A stretch of DNA of 64,000 bases from the NCBI GenBank assembly GCA_049322335.1, contig JBMORL010000105.1, positions 3,344 through 67,343 of the forward strand, in the 5' to 3' direction. This document shows positions 42,416 to 52,074 of this stretch, piece by piece. The stretch's first letter is position 1; every line of letters starts with the position of its first letter. Source of the DNA: JBMORL01 sp049322335. GTDB lineage: Bacteria; Bacteroidota; Bacteroidia; Flavobacteriales_D; UBA2798. Made by a program: the position numbers and the translations under genes. The notes below the pieces were generated by a model that was given only the letters and a program-made list of their open reading frames with translations, did no database searches and was not told where the DNA came from.

Positions 42416-43304
42416 AAAAAACATTACCATTATCATTAACCCCATTTCAGGTATCGGGCGGCAAAAGACTATTGAATCGCTTTTACCTTCTGCCCTTGAT
42501 CATTTAAAATTCAATTACTCTATTGTCTACACACAGTATGCAGGCCACGCACACGAACTGGCGCGGCAGGCAGTGGAGGAAAAAAAAGACATTGTGATGA
42601 TAGCCGGTGGTGATGGCTCGGTAAATGAGGCCGGCAGCGCACTTGTTCATTCAGAAACAGCTTTAGCCATACTTCCTGCAGGGTCGGGAAACGGGTTAGC
42701 CCGTCACTTAAAAATTCCATTGCAGGTAAAAAAAGCCATTGCATTGCTGAATAATCATTCGACAAAAAAAATTGATACAGGAATAGTAAACGAACATCGG
42801 TTTATGGGTGTGGCCGGGGTGGGTTTTGATGCCCATATTGCCCATGTATTCGACAAAGACGGGAAACGCGGTTTCAGAACCTACGCCAAACTGGTATTGC
42901 GTGAATACCGGAAATATCATCCATCCACCTATGAACTGGCTATAAACGGAAGGGAAGAAAAAAGAGAAGCCCTGATGATTACAATAGCCAACTCCAGCCA
43001 GTTTGGAAATGGTGCTAAAATGGCTCCGAAAGCAGTGATTGATGATGGAATTTTTACAGTGGTCAGCACCTCAAAATACCCCATTTCACGACTTCCCGGT
43101 GTATTGTTAAAACTTATGACCGGGCGAATAAAGCCCGGGAGGTACATTTCCATGGCAGAAACGGAAAACCTTGTTATTAAAGGGTTTGAAGGATGGATGC
43201 ACCTTGATGGCGAACCCCGTTTCATTCCCAAAACAGACCTTAAATTCGGATTAGAATCCAAGTCTCTGAAGGTAATCGTCCCGGTAAATCAGCCACGCAA
43301 CTAA
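42405..43304 (+). CDS. Diacylglycerol kinase-family lipid kinase
   Basis: 299 residues, cytoplasmic face of the membrane. The nucleotide-binding motif is VMIAGGDGSVNEAGSALV, the GGDG signature of DagK/YegS kinases. ILPAGSGNGLARHLKIP and GVAGVGFDAHIA complete the family pattern. It should phosphorylate diacylglycerol or a related lipid with ATP. The gene starts 11 bp inside the end of the sulfatase gene, so the two are coupled. Recycling of diacylglycerol produced by the sulfatase-like transferase is the simplest joint role (inference). Confidence 0.92.
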   Translation: MGNKKNITIIINPISGIGRQKTIESLLPSALDHLKFNYSIVYTQYAGHAHELARQAVEEKKDIVMIAGGDGSVNEAGSALVHSETALAILPAGSGNGLARHLKIPLQVKKAIALLNNHSTKKIDTGIVNEHRFMGVAGVGFDAHIAHVFDKDGKRGFRTYAKLVLREYRKYHPSTYELAINGREEKREALMITIANSSQFGNGAKMAPKAVIDDGIFTVVSTSKYPISRLPGVLLKLMTGRIKPGRYISMAETENLVIKGFEGWMHLDGEPRFIPKTDLKFGLESKSLKVIVPVNQPRN

Positions 43305-43312
43305 TGATTTTG

Positions 43313-43320
43313 TATTTTCG
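43313..43320 (+). promoter_or_regulatory. Candidate -7 promoter box TATTTTCG
   Basis: One mismatch to TAnnTTTG, ending 24 bases before the ATG at 43345 of the type B sorting-domain protein. Confidence 0.35.
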
Positions 43321-43344
43321 TCTACCGTTTACCAAATAAAAGAC

Positions 43345-44922
43345 ATGAAAAACTTAATTCTCTCGGTAGTGCTGGTTTTAGCCTTTCCTTTTACCGAGTT
43401 TGCCACCCACATCGTTGGAGGAAATTTTGTGATCGTACAAACCTCCCCCAATACTTTCAACATTACGGTTAAAGTTTACAGGGATTGTTGCGCTACCTGT
43501 ACAGATATGCCTACCAGCATCACTGTAGGAATTTATGATAAGGTAACCAATACCCAGGTGCAAACGGTCACTATTTCAACCCCTGCTCTTTCCAATATTG
43601 TGTTGGGAGATGAGTGTTACACACCAACCGGAATTTGTGTACAAGAAGGGATATTTACTCAAAATGGTGTTATCATTGCCAATAATTCCAATGGCTATTA
43701 TCTGCAAACCGAATTGTTTGCCCGTAATAATATCATCGCCAACATTCAGAATCCCGGGGGAACAGGAATGGCATTTTATGCTGAAATTCCCGATCCGGCA
43801 ATTTCAGGAATGAATTCCTCTCCCGATTTCGGGCCTTATCCTTCTGACGGATATTTCTGTGTAAACAATACCAAGCTGCTTGACTTTAGTGTAACCGACC
43901 CTGATGGAGATTCATTGGTATATTCGCTGGTAGACCCGCTCCAATCTGTACAATCTTTCAACGGAACAAGCCCAGCCCCTTATTCCCCGGTAACCTGGCA
44001 ATCTCCCTATAGCCTGGCCAATATTTGCGGAGGAACACCTCCCATGAGCTGCAATTCTGTTACCGGTATTGTTGATGCTACTCCCAGCGCATTGGGAACT
44101 TACGTTTTTGCAGTAAGAATTGAAGAATACAGGAACAGTGTAAAAATTGGCGAAGTAAGGCGTGATGTTCAATATCATGCTCTTAGCTGTGTATTCGATG
44201 ACCTTCCTGAAATCATGCTTCCCGATTCACTGTTTATTGAAATTTTTACTGAAGGATGTTTTGATATTGCGGTTATTGATGCAGACGCTACCGATACTGT
44301 TTCTATTCTTGTAACAAGTCCTACTATGCTTATGGGGGCAACGGTAGGATTACCCGCACCTTATACAACGAGCCCCGACACCACTTATATGTTTCATTAT
44401 ATAGATGAAACCACCGGCCAGCCCGATAGTATTGTATTGGATGCACCTACTATGATTAACGGAGCGTTTTATGGTATTGGCGGAGTAGGCCTTCGCTATT
44501 GCTGGCAAACCGATTGCGAAGATGTTCCCAACTCACCCTATCTTTTGGATGTAGCTGCATTTTCACTGGGGTGTTCCGGTGATACCAATTTTATCAATCA
44601 GCAGGTGGTACTGGAGGTAGGACCGCCAAGCAGCGATTTTGAAGTGGTTCCCAATGTGTTTAGTCCTAACGGAGACGGGTTTAATGATGTTTTTCAATTG
44701 GGATATATTCCCAATGTTTGTGATGATTATATCCACGTGGAGATTTACAACAGGTGGGGACAGAAAGTATTTGAATCTGATGAAGTGGAATTCAAATGGG
44801 ATGGAAAAAACCAGAAAGGAAATGATCTTCCTTCGGGCGTATACTATGTTCTTTTATCGGGAGTATATGGCGATACGGATGTAACTTCCCAATATTCTCT
44901 AACGCTTTTCAGGGAGAAGTAA
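43345..44922 (+). CDS. Secreted protein with T9SS type B (gliding-motility-associated) C-terminal domain
   Basis: 525 residues. The signal peptide ends before THIVGGNFVIVQT, a start shared by many Bacteroidota surface proteins (ATHIVGG, then VKVYRDCC). The middle is Ig/cadherin-like beta structure with paired cysteines (DCCATCTDMP, CWQTDCED). The last 90 residues are the type B sorting domain (VPNVFSPNGDGFNDVFQLG, VEIYNRWGQKVFES, KWDGKNQKGNDLPSGVYY). It is exported by the T9SS and held at the surface or released. No catalytic motif is visible, so its function is unknown. Its 3' end overlaps the convergent bshA gene by 24 bp. Confidence 0.92.
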   Translation: MKNLILSVVLVLAFPFTEFATHIVGGNFVIVQTSPNTFNITVKVYRDCCATCTDMPTSITVGIYDKVTNTQVQTVTISTPALSNIVLGDECYTPTGICVQEGIFTQNGVIIANNSNGYYLQTELFARNNIIANIQNPGGTGMAFYAEIPDPAISGMNSSPDFGPYPSDGYFCVNNTKLLDFSVTDPDGDSLVYSLVDPLQSVQSFNGTSPAPYSPVTWQSPYSLANICGGTPPMSCNSVTGIVDATPSALGTYVFAVRIEEYRNSVKIGEVRRDVQYHALSCVFDDLPEIMLPDSLFIEIFTEGCFDIAVIDADATDTVSILVTSPTMLMGATVGLPAPYTTSPDTTYMFHYIDETTGQPDSIVLDAPTMINGAFYGIGGVGLRYCWQTDCEDVPNSPYLLDVAAFSLGCSGDTNFINQQVVLEVGPPSSDFEVVPNVFSPNGDGFNDVFQLGYIPNVCDDYIHVEIYNRWGQKVFESDEVEFKWDGKNQKGNDLPSGVYYVLLSGVYGDTDVTSQYSLTLFREK

Positions 44923-46035
44923 TTCTTCGTACAATTTTTCATAAAGAGGCAGGATGTTTTGAATATCAAATTCTCCTGCCTTTTTTCTTGCCTGCGTTTT
45001 AAAGCGTGAAAGCATGTTTTCATCTGAAAGCAGCTTGATAGCATTAAAAGACATTTCCTTTACATTTCCTGCTTCGCTTAAAAATCCCGATTCGCCCTGG
45101 ATATTCACTTCGGGAATGCCACCTGTATTGGAACTGATTACCGGGACACCTGCCGCCATGGCTTCCAGTGCAGCCAATCCAAAACTTTCGGTCTCGGAAG
45201 GAAGAATAAAAAGATCGCTGATTTTTAAAATGTCGATGGTTTGTTTTAGTTTTCCCATCATTACCACATCATCGCAAATTTCAAGATCACGACACATTTT
45301 TTCGATGGCATGTCGCTCCGGGCCATCACCTACCAACAACAGTTTGGAAGGAATTTTAGTGCGGACTTTTTCAAATATCCTCACCACATCATCAATCCTC
45401 TTTACTTTTCTGAAATTAGAAATATGGGTAATGATTTTTTCTCCTGACGGGGCATATTTCTGCCGCAGCTGATTATTGGCCTCCACCTGGTCGTATTCTG
45501 CTATGCGGATAAAATTAGGGATCACCCTTATTTCTTTCTGTACGCTGAAATACTTCAATGTATCACGTCTCAGGCTTTCAGAAACAGCGGTTATGGCATC
45601 AGACTGGTTGATGGCAAATGTAATCACCGGTTCAAACGAATCATCTTTCCCTACGAGTGTAATGTCTGTGCCGTGAAGAGTGGTGATATAGGGAATATGT
45701 ATCCCCATAGAGCCAAGTATACTTTTTGCCATATAGGCAGCCGAAGCATGCGGAATAGCATAGTGAACATGCAGAATATCGAGTTTTTCAAAATTCACCA
45801 CATCCACCAGCTTACTGGTAAGAACCAGTTCATAGGGAGTATACTCAAACAGCGGATAATCGGAAACGCGTACTTCGTGGAAAAAAATATTTTCACTCAG
45901 TTCTTCCAGTTTTACTGGCTGGTCATAAGTGATAAAATGCACTTTATGTCCCTTTCTTGCCAGGGCCATTCCCAGTTCGGTGGCTACTACTCCGCTACCA
46001 CCAAAAGTCGGATAACAAACAATTCCTATTCTCAT
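44899..46035 (-). CDS. bshA: N-acetyl-alpha-D-glucosaminyl L-malate synthase, bacillithiol pathway
   Basis: 378 residues, a GT4-family retaining glycosyltransferase. It joins UDP-GlcNAc to L-malate, the first step of bacillithiol synthesis. The N-terminal motif MRIGIVCYPTFGGSGVVATELG and LHVHYAIPHASAAYMAK are characteristic of BshA. The donor-binding C-terminal half has SETESFGLAALEAMAAGVPV with the EX7E pair. bshB and bshC are not in the window. It converges with the T9SS cargo gene and is divergent from purH. Confidence 0.95.
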   Translation of the reverse strand: MRIGIVCYPTFGGSGVVATELGMALARKGHKVHFITYDQPVKLEELSENIFFHEVRVSDYPLFEYTPYELVLTSKLVDVVNFEKLDILHVHYAIPHASAAYMAKSILGSMGIHIPYITTLHGTDITLVGKDDSFEPVITFAINQSDAITAVSESLRRDTLKYFSVQKEIRVIPNFIRIAEYDQVEANNQLRQKYAPSGEKIITHISNFRKVKRIDDVVRIFEKVRTKIPSKLLLVGDGPERHAIEKMCRDLEICDDVVMMGKLKQTIDILKISDLFILPSETESFGLAALEAMAAGVPVISSNTGGIPEVNIQGESGFLSEAGNVKEMSFNAIKLLSDENMLSRFKTQARKKAGEFDIQNILPLYEKLYEELLLPEKR

Positions 46036-46179
46036 TCGGTTCTTTCGGTTATAAATGTAAAAACAGATTGCAAAGTTTCCTGCTTTGCGTTAAATATTCT
46101 GCTATCAACATTTGATCATAATTTTTCAACAATCAATAAATGCATTTGTTCGGCTACCCTTCATACAATTCTTTCTTAC

Positions 46180-46187
46180 TACTTTCG
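46180..46187 (+). promoter_or_regulatory. Candidate -7 promoter box TACTTTCG for purH
   Basis: One mismatch to TAnnTTTG, ending 19 bases before the purH ATG at 46207. It also supports rejecting the long upstream extension of the purH frame. Confidence 0.4.
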
Positions 46188-46206
46188 CGCTCATAAACCA
46201 CATGCA

Positions 46207-47730
46207 ATGTCTTCCAAAAAAATCAAATCAGCTCTTATTTCGGTATATTATAAAGACGGACTGGACGCCATTGTTAAAGAACTGGGGCGGCTGGGCATAA
46301 CCATTTATTCCACCGGTGGAACCCAGGAATTCATTCAGAAGCTGGGCGTACCTGTTATTCCTGTTGAAGAACTGACCTCCTATCCTTCCATTCTCGGGGG
46401 AAGGGTAAAAACTCTTCACCCGAAAGTATTCGGAGGTATTTTGGCGCGCAGGGAAAACAACAGTGATGTGGCGCAAATCGGAGAATATGAAATTCCCGAA
46501 ATCGACCTCGTGATTGTTGATCTTTATCCTTTTGAAGAAACAGTGAAATCAGGTGCCGGTGAAAACGATATCATCGAAAAAATCGATATAGGTGGTATTT
46601 CGCTTATCCGTGCAGCAGCGAAAAATTTTCATGATGTGGTGATATTACCCTCGAGAGAGCTATATGATGATTTTATGCAGTTACTGAAAGAAAAAGGAGG
46701 AGAAACTTCGCTGGAAGACAGGAAAAGATATGCTGCCTGTGCCTTTCATATTTCATCCCATTACGATACCGCCATTTTCAATCATTTCAATACGGGTTAC
46801 ACGTTTTTTAAACAAAGTATAGCGGGCCACCAGGTATTGCGTTACGGTGAAAACCCTCATCAAAAAGGAATTTTCTTTGGAAAACTGGATGACCTTTTCG
46901 AAAAGCTGCATGGAAAAGAATTATCCTACAACAATTTGCTGGATATTGATGCCGCTGTACACCTGATGAACGACCTCGGAAAAGCACAACCCGCATTTGC
47001 CATTCTTAAGCACAACAACGCCTGCGGAGTAGCTGTTCGCACAACAATTTTTGATGCGTGGAAAGATGCACTGGCCGGTGACCCTGTTTCAGCATTTGGC
47101 GGAATCCTTATCTCCAATAGCAGTATTGATATTGCCACCGCCAGTGAAATTGACAGGCTGTTTTTTGAAGTACTTATCGCTCCCGGATATGATGAAAAAG
47201 CTTTGGAAGTTTTGAAAAACAAAAAGAACCGTATTCTTCTCATACAGAAAGATATCGAATTGCCATCAGTTCAGTTTAAATCAGCATTGAATGGTGTATT
47301 GTGGCAGGAAAAAGATAACATTACCGATAAAGAAAATGGTTTTAAACCGGTAACCCATTCCGTTCCTGATGCCCGGGAAAAATCTGACCTTGAGTTTGCT
47401 GCAATATTGGTAAAACATACCAAATCGAACACCATTGTGCTGGCAAAAAACAACCAGTTGCTGGCCAGCGGAACAGGGCAAACCTCACGCGTTGATGCAT
47501 TGAAACAGGCTATTGCAAAAGCAACATCATTCGGGTTTGATCTTAAAGGAGCCGTGATGGCATCGGATGCATTTTTCCCTTTTCCCGATTGCGTTCAGAT
47601 TGCACACGAGGCAGGAATTCATGCCGTTGTTCAACCCGGTGGTTCGGTAAAAGACCAGGAGTCGGTAGACTATTGCAACGCAAACGGAATGGCTATGGTG
47701 ATAACAGGCGTACGTCATTTCAAACATTGA
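46207..47730 (+). CDS. purH: Bifunctional AICAR transformylase / IMP cyclohydrolase
   Basis: 507 residues from the ATG at 46207 (MSSKKIKSALISVYYKDGL). The frame is open for 178 further codons upstream, but those lie opposite bshA and carry no PurH sequence. The N-terminal MGS-like cyclohydrolase domain shows GITIYSTGGTQEFI and GGRVKTLHPKVFGGIL. The C-terminal transformylase domain shows RYGENPHQKG and the catalytic Lys-His in AILKHNNACGVA. It performs the last two steps of IMP synthesis in the cytoplasm. It precedes mreB, the usual neighbour in Bacteroidota. Confidence 0.97.
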   Translation: MSSKKIKSALISVYYKDGLDAIVKELGRLGITIYSTGGTQEFIQKLGVPVIPVEELTSYPSILGGRVKTLHPKVFGGILARRENNSDVAQIGEYEIPEIDLVIVDLYPFEETVKSGAGENDIIEKIDIGGISLIRAAAKNFHDVVILPSRELYDDFMQLLKEKGGETSLEDRKRYAACAFHISSHYDTAIFNHFNTGYTFFKQSIAGHQVLRYGENPHQKGIFFGKLDDLFEKLHGKELSYNNLLDIDAAVHLMNDLGKAQPAFAILKHNNACGVAVRTTIFDAWKDALAGDPVSAFGGILISNSSIDIATASEIDRLFFEVLIAPGYDEKALEVLKNKKNRILLIQKDIELPSVQFKSALNGVLWQEKDNITDKENGFKPVTHSVPDAREKSDLEFAAILVKHTKSNTIVLAKNNQLLASGTGQTSRVDALKQAIAKATSFGFDLKGAVMASDAFFPFPDCVQIAHEAGIHAVVQPGGSVKDQESVDYCNANGMAMVITGVRHFKH

Positions 47731-47805
47731 AAAGTTTAAAAAAAATAAAAGGAGAACAGGAAATTTAGTGGTAACTTTAACAATCAATCTGGAGGCAGCA
47801 TAAGC

Positions 47806-48831
47806 ATGGGATTATTTGATTTTTTCACACAGGAAATAGCGATTGACCTTGGAACGGCCAATACACTGATCATTCACAATGATAAAGTGGTAGTAGATGA
47901 ACCGTCTATTGTTGCACTCGACAGAACTACCAATAAAATTATTGGTGTGGGAAGAAAAGCGCAGATGATGCATGGAAAAACGCACGAGAATATTAAAACC
48001 ATCCGTCCTCTGAAAGACGGTGTGATTGCGGACTTCCATGCGGCCGAACACATGATCCGCGAAATGATCAAAATGATTCATCCGCGCAAACGTTTGTTTA
48101 ATCCTTCACTGCGTATGGTGGTTTGTATTCCTTCGGGAATCACCGAAGTGGAAAAACGCGCAGTACGCGACAGTGCCGAACATGCGGGCGCCAAAGAAGT
48201 TTATCTTATTCACGAACCCATGGCCGCAGCTATCGGTATAGGGATTGACGTAGAAGAGCCGATGGGAAATATGATTATTGATATCGGTGGAGGAACTTCC
48301 GAGATTGCGGTAATCGCACTGGGAGGAATTGTTTGTGATAAATCCATTCGCACAGCCGGAGATGAATTTACCAGCGACATTGAAGAATATATGCGCAGGC
48401 AGCACAACATTCTGGTTGGAGAGCGAACAGCAGAGAAAATTAAAATAGAAGTAGGTGCCGCCCTTCCCGAATTAGACAATCCACCGGAAGATTTTGCCGT
48501 AAGCGGCCGCGACTTAATGACCGGTATTCCCAAAGAAATTACCGTTTCCTATTCTGAAATTGCCCATGCACTGGACAAGTCCATTTCAAAGGTGGAAGAA
48601 GCAATCCTCAGCGCGTTAGAAATGACACCTCCCGAACTTTCAGCCGATATTTACAAAACCGGGATTTACCTTGCCGGTGGCGGAGCCTTGTTGCGCGGGC
48701 TTGACAAAAGAATTTCAATGAAAACCAAACTTCCTGTTCATATTGCCGATGACCCGCTCCGTGCCGTAGCCAGGGGAACAGGAATTGCACTGAAAAATAT
48801 TGACAAATTCCAGTTCCTCATCCGAGACTAA
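47806..48831 (+). CDS. mreB: Rod-shape-determining actin homologue MreB
   Basis: 341 residues. The actin-fold ATPase motifs are visible: phosphate 1 IAIDLGTANTLI, phosphate 2 MIIDIGGGTSEIAVIALGG, and the adenosine motif IYLAGGGALLRGLD. MreB filaments guide the elongation machinery along the inner membrane. A good ribosome-binding purine run (ctggaggcag) lies about 10 bases before the ATG, and a box like TAACTTTA sits about 35 bases upstream. It heads the operon mreB-mreC-mreD-mrdA-rodA. Confidence 0.98.
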   Translation: MGLFDFFTQEIAIDLGTANTLIIHNDKVVVDEPSIVALDRTTNKIIGVGRKAQMMHGKTHENIKTIRPLKDGVIADFHAAEHMIREMIKMIHPRKRLFNPSLRMVVCIPSGITEVEKRAVRDSAEHAGAKEVYLIHEPMAAAIGIGIDVEEPMGNMIIDIGGGTSEIAVIALGGIVCDKSIRTAGDEFTSDIEEYMRRQHNILVGERTAEKIKIEVGAALPELDNPPEDFAVSGRDLMTGIPKEITVSYSEIAHALDKSISKVEEAILSALEMTPPELSADIYKTGIYLAGGGALLRGLDKRISMKTKLPVHIADDPLRAVARGTGIALKNIDKFQFLIRD

Positions 48832-48849
48832 CCCCTAAACCGTTAGTCG

Positions 48850-49683
48850 ATGAAGAATCTCAGGATTTTCATACTAAAAAATTACTTCTTCTTCCTCTTT
48901 CTTGTATTTGAGCTGGTTTCTGTTTCTTTACTGGTAAGCACCAACAATTTCCATAATTCCACTTTCATCAATTCTTCCTCCGGCATCATTGGTTCGCTGA
49001 TGGACAAAAAAGCCCAGCTGATGGAATACCTGCACCTGGATGAAATAAATGATGAGTTATTACAGGAAAATGCGAACCTGAAAATGCTTCTGAAAGATTC
49101 CAAATACGTTATTAAAAAAGGGAAAATTGTGTTTACCGATTCCAATTCGGTTGTACAATACATTTATTTGCCTGCCCATGTAATTAACAATACACTTTCC
49201 CAACAAAATAATTTCCTTACGCTTAACCGGGGTTCGCTGGACGGTGTAAAAAAAGACTGGGGAGTAACTACCGGAAATTCAATTGTCGGATTTGTAAAAG
49301 ATGTTTCACCACATTACTGTACAGTTGTTTCTGTTCTTAACCGCAATTTTGTATTAAGTGTGAAATTAAAAAAAACCAATGATCACGGGCTCATCCGCTG
49401 GGACGGGGAAGCCATCAGCGAAGTAGTGCTTACCGGGATTACCGTTGATGCACCGGTGGAAGAAGGCGACACCATCGTTACCCGTGGAAGCAGCGCACGT
49501 TTCCCGGAAAATATTCTTGTGGGGCTGGTTACAAAAGTGGAACAAAAACCGGGAAGTATGCATCACCACATTACTGTAGAACTCGCAACAAAGTTCAATT
49601 CACTCTATAACGTGTATATCATCAACAATACTTTCCGCGAAGAACAAAAAGCGCTGGAAGCCAAACTGGAGGAACCCAAATGA
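48850..49683 (+). CDS. mreC: Rod-shape-determining protein MreC
   Basis: 277 residues. One membrane helix near the N-terminus (FFLFLVFELVSVSLLV) is followed by a coiled-coil (LLQENANLKMLLKDS, about 72-90) and two beta-barrel domains with the conserved VIGFVKDVSPHYCTVVSVL-like and SARFPENILVGLVTKVE blocks. MreC links MreB inside the cell to PBP2 in the periplasm. It starts 18 bp after mreB and its stop overlaps mreD by 4 bp. Confidence 0.95.
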   Translation: MKNLRIFILKNYFFFLFLVFELVSVSLLVSTNNFHNSTFINSSSGIIGSLMDKKAQLMEYLHLDEINDELLQENANLKMLLKDSKYVIKKGKIVFTDSNSVVQYIYLPAHVINNTLSQQNNFLTLNRGSLDGVKKDWGVTTGNSIVGFVKDVSPHYCTVVSVLNRNFVLSVKLKKTNDHGLIRWDGEAISEVVLTGITVDAPVEEGDTIVTRGSSARFPENILVGLVTKVEQKPGSMHHHITVELATKFNSLYNVYIINNTFREEQKALEAKLEEPK

Positions 49684-50195
49684 TTGCACTCGTGGCAAAA
49701 AATATTCTCCGGTTTGTCTTCCTGATTTTGTTCCAGGGACTAATACTCAATGAACTGAATCTCGGCACCTGGTTTGTTCCGTACCTGTATTTGCTTTTTA
49801 TTCTTTCACTCCCTTTTGAAACTCCCAACTGGCTGATCATTCCCCTTTCATTTGGTTACGGAGTTTGTATGGATGCTTTTAGCAACACCCTGGGCCTTCA
49901 TGCAGCGGCCTGTGTACTTACAGCCTATACACGTCCGCGCATACTACGTTTACTCGCACCCCGTGAGGGATATGAATTCACCATGCAGCCTGATATTCAA
50001 TCCATGGGATTTACATGGTTTTTGTATTATGCAGGTATACTTACACTTATTCACCACGCCTGTTTTTTTTATCTCGAAGTATTTCATCTTTCCGAGTTTT
50101 TTAACACACTGATGCGCGTTATTTGCAGCAGTGCGCTTACTGTACTTTTTATGATTATTGCGCAATTTGTAGCCTACCGTCCCGGCCAACGCTGA
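49680..50195 (+). CDS. mreD: Rod-shape-determining protein MreD
   Basis: 171 residues, almost entirely membrane helices (ILRFVFLILFQGLILNELN, YLYLLFILSLPF). The identification rests on its hydrophobic profile, size and place between mreC and mrdA, plus the conserved GVCMDAFSNTLGLHAAACVL stretch. It is an inner-membrane partner of MreC. It is joined to mreC by an ATGA overlap. Confidence 0.93.
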   Translation: MIALVAKNILRFVFLILFQGLILNELNLGTWFVPYLYLLFILSLPFETPNWLIIPLSFGYGVCMDAFSNTLGLHAAACVLTAYTRPRILRLLAPREGYEFTMQPDIQSMGFTWFLYYAGILTLIHHACFFYLEVFHLSEFFNTLMRVICSSALTVLFMIIAQFVAYRPGQR

Positions 50196-50202
50196 TTTTT
50201 GA

Positions 50203-52074
50203 ATGAAAAATTTTGACAACAGACGATTTATACTGCTGCTGATTATTTCGGTAGTGGCTGTGCTATTTATCCTGAGGTTGATGACCATGCAACTGATGAC
50301 CGATAAATGGAAAGCAAGAGCGGCAAAAATATCCGAATGGAAAGTCTTCACCTATGCACCCCGCGGAGTTATATATGACCGTAATGGAAATAAACTGGTG
50401 GAAAATAAAACTTTTTACGACCTGATGGTGAAACCGGTAGAAGTGGATAAAAGTATGGACAAAGCTGCGTTTAGCAAGCTGTTGGGGATAACAGAAGAGG
50501 AATTTGAAAAGCGACTGGAAAAAGCAAAAAATTATAGTTTTTATATTCCATCGCAATTTGAAAAAGAAATCACTTCAGAAGATTATGGACGGATTTCCGA
50601 AGAGCTCCCAAAATATCCCGGATTTTATCCCACCGAAAGAACGATGCGGGGTTATCGTAAAGAAGCCGGTGCACACGTACTGGGTTATATTGCAGAAGTA
50701 AGTGGCGATGAAATAAAGAATGATCCTTACTATAAAGAAAGAGATTATATAGGTAAAATAGGAATAGAAAAATATTATGAAAAAATTCTGCGCGGGCAAC
50801 GTGGAGTTCGTATGATACTTAAAGATGCCGTGGGAATGGAAAGCAAACCCGTGGAGGGAGGGAAATATGATACCATGGCGGTACAAGGCGAGGGAATTTA
50901 CACGTCCATAGACGCAGAGTTGCAGGCCTACGGTGAAAAGCTGATGCAAAATAAAAAAGGAAGCATCGTTTGTATTGAACCCGAAACAGGAGAAATTCTC
51001 GCGCTGGTTTCAGCTCCTTCCTATTCCCCATCGTTACTAACGGGACGCGAATATGGGAAGAATTACATGTCGTTGCAGAAAGACTCACTAAAGCCACTTC
51101 CCAATCGTGCTATCACCGGTTTATATCCGCCCGGTTCTATTTTTAAAATGGCGCAGGCACTAATAGGCCTCCAGGAAGGCGTTATTAACCTGAACACAGG
51201 TTTTCCCTGCGATAAAAGTCTTGTAGGATGCCACAATCATCCCACCGCTGTAAACCTCACACTCGCGGTTCAATACTCCTGTAACCCTTATTTCTATCGT
51301 GCTACCCAAAGAATCATACAACAGAATAAAGTGCGGAGCTTTTTCAAAGATTCTGAAATCGGATTAAAAAAATGGACCGAATACATGCACAGTTTTGGAT
51401 TTGGAGTGAAACTTGAGACTGATATAAGCGGGATTCTGAAAGGATTCATTCCTGATGTGGAATATTACAATAAAATTCATGGCGAAGGACGCTGGGCTTT
51501 TTCTACTATCTATTCTATCAGTATCGGGCAGGGAGAAGTGCTGGTAATTCCTTTGCAAATGGCCAATTTTGCCGCCATCATGGCCAACCGTGGTTATTAC
51601 GTAACTCCGCACTTCGTTAGAGGAATCGGGGAACCCGGAAAAAATATTCCCGAACAATTTACACGAAAAAACAAAACCATGGTAGATGCACACCATTTTG
51701 AACCACTGGTGGAAGCCATGCGCGCAGCAGTAAACGACCCGGGCGGAACAGGAAGCCGCGCCAAAGTTCCGGGAATAACTGTTTGTGGAAAAACAGGAAC
51801 AGCTCAAAATCCACACGGAGAAGATCATGCTGTTTTTATTTGTTTCGCTCCTATGGAAAAACCAAAAATTGCTGTTTCGGTGTATGTCGAAAATGCAGGA
51901 TTCGGTGGCGTTTGGTCGGCACCCATTGCCAGCCTGATGATGGAAAAATACCTTACCGGCACAGTTACTGATACGTTAAAAGAAAAAACCATTCTCGATG
52001 CGGTTATCCTGGATGTAAAAAAGGAAAAGGCCACTACTAACGCCAAAAGCAGAAAAAGACCGGGTAATCAATGA
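50203..52074 (+). CDS. mrdA: Penicillin-binding protein 2 (peptidoglycan transpeptidase)
   Basis: 623 residues with an N-terminal membrane anchor (FILLLIISVVAVLFILRLM). The pedestal domain has APRGVIYDRNGNKLVENK and AGAHVLGYIAEVSGDEI. The transpeptidase domain has Ser312-Lys315 in YPPGSIFK, Ser359-Cys-Asn in QYSCNPYFYR, and Lys530-Thr-Gly in CGKTGTAQ. It crosslinks new peptidoglycan during elongation with RodA. It starts 7 bp after mreD and overlaps rodA by 4 bp. Confidence 0.97.
   Translation: MKNFDNRRFILLLIISVVAVLFILRLMTMQLMTDKWKARAAKISEWKVFTYAPRGVIYDRNGNKLVENKTFYDLMVKPVEVDKSMDKAAFSKLLGITEEEFEKRLEKAKNYSFYIPSQFEKEITSEDYGRISEELPKYPGFYPTERTMRGYRKEAGAHVLGYIAEVSGDEIKNDPYYKERDYIGKIGIEKYYEKILRGQRGVRMILKDAVGMESKPVEGGKYDTMAVQGEGIYTSIDAELQAYGEKLMQNKKGSIVCIEPETGEILALVSAPSYSPSLLTGREYGKNYMSLQKDSLKPLPNRAITGLYPPGSIFKMAQALIGLQEGVINLNTGFPCDKSLVGCHNHPTAVNLTLAVQYSCNPYFYRATQRIIQQNKVRSFFKDSEIGLKKWTEYMHSFGFGVKLETDISGILKGFIPDVEYYNKIHGEGRWAFSTIYSISIGQGEVLVIPLQMANFAAIMANRGYYVTPHFVRGIGEPGKNIPEQFTRKNKTMVDAHHFEPLVEAMRAAVNDPGGTGSRAKVPGITVCGKTGTAQNPHGEDHAVFICFAPMEKPKIAVSVYVENAGFGGVWSAPIASLMMEKYLTGTVTDTLKEKTILDAVILDVKKEKATTNAKSRKRPGNQ

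Noticed and set aside
45673..46206. 178-codon N-terminal extension of the purH frame
   Set aside because: It lies opposite bshA, carries no PurH or other recognisable sequence, and a promoter box sits just before the ATG at 46207.
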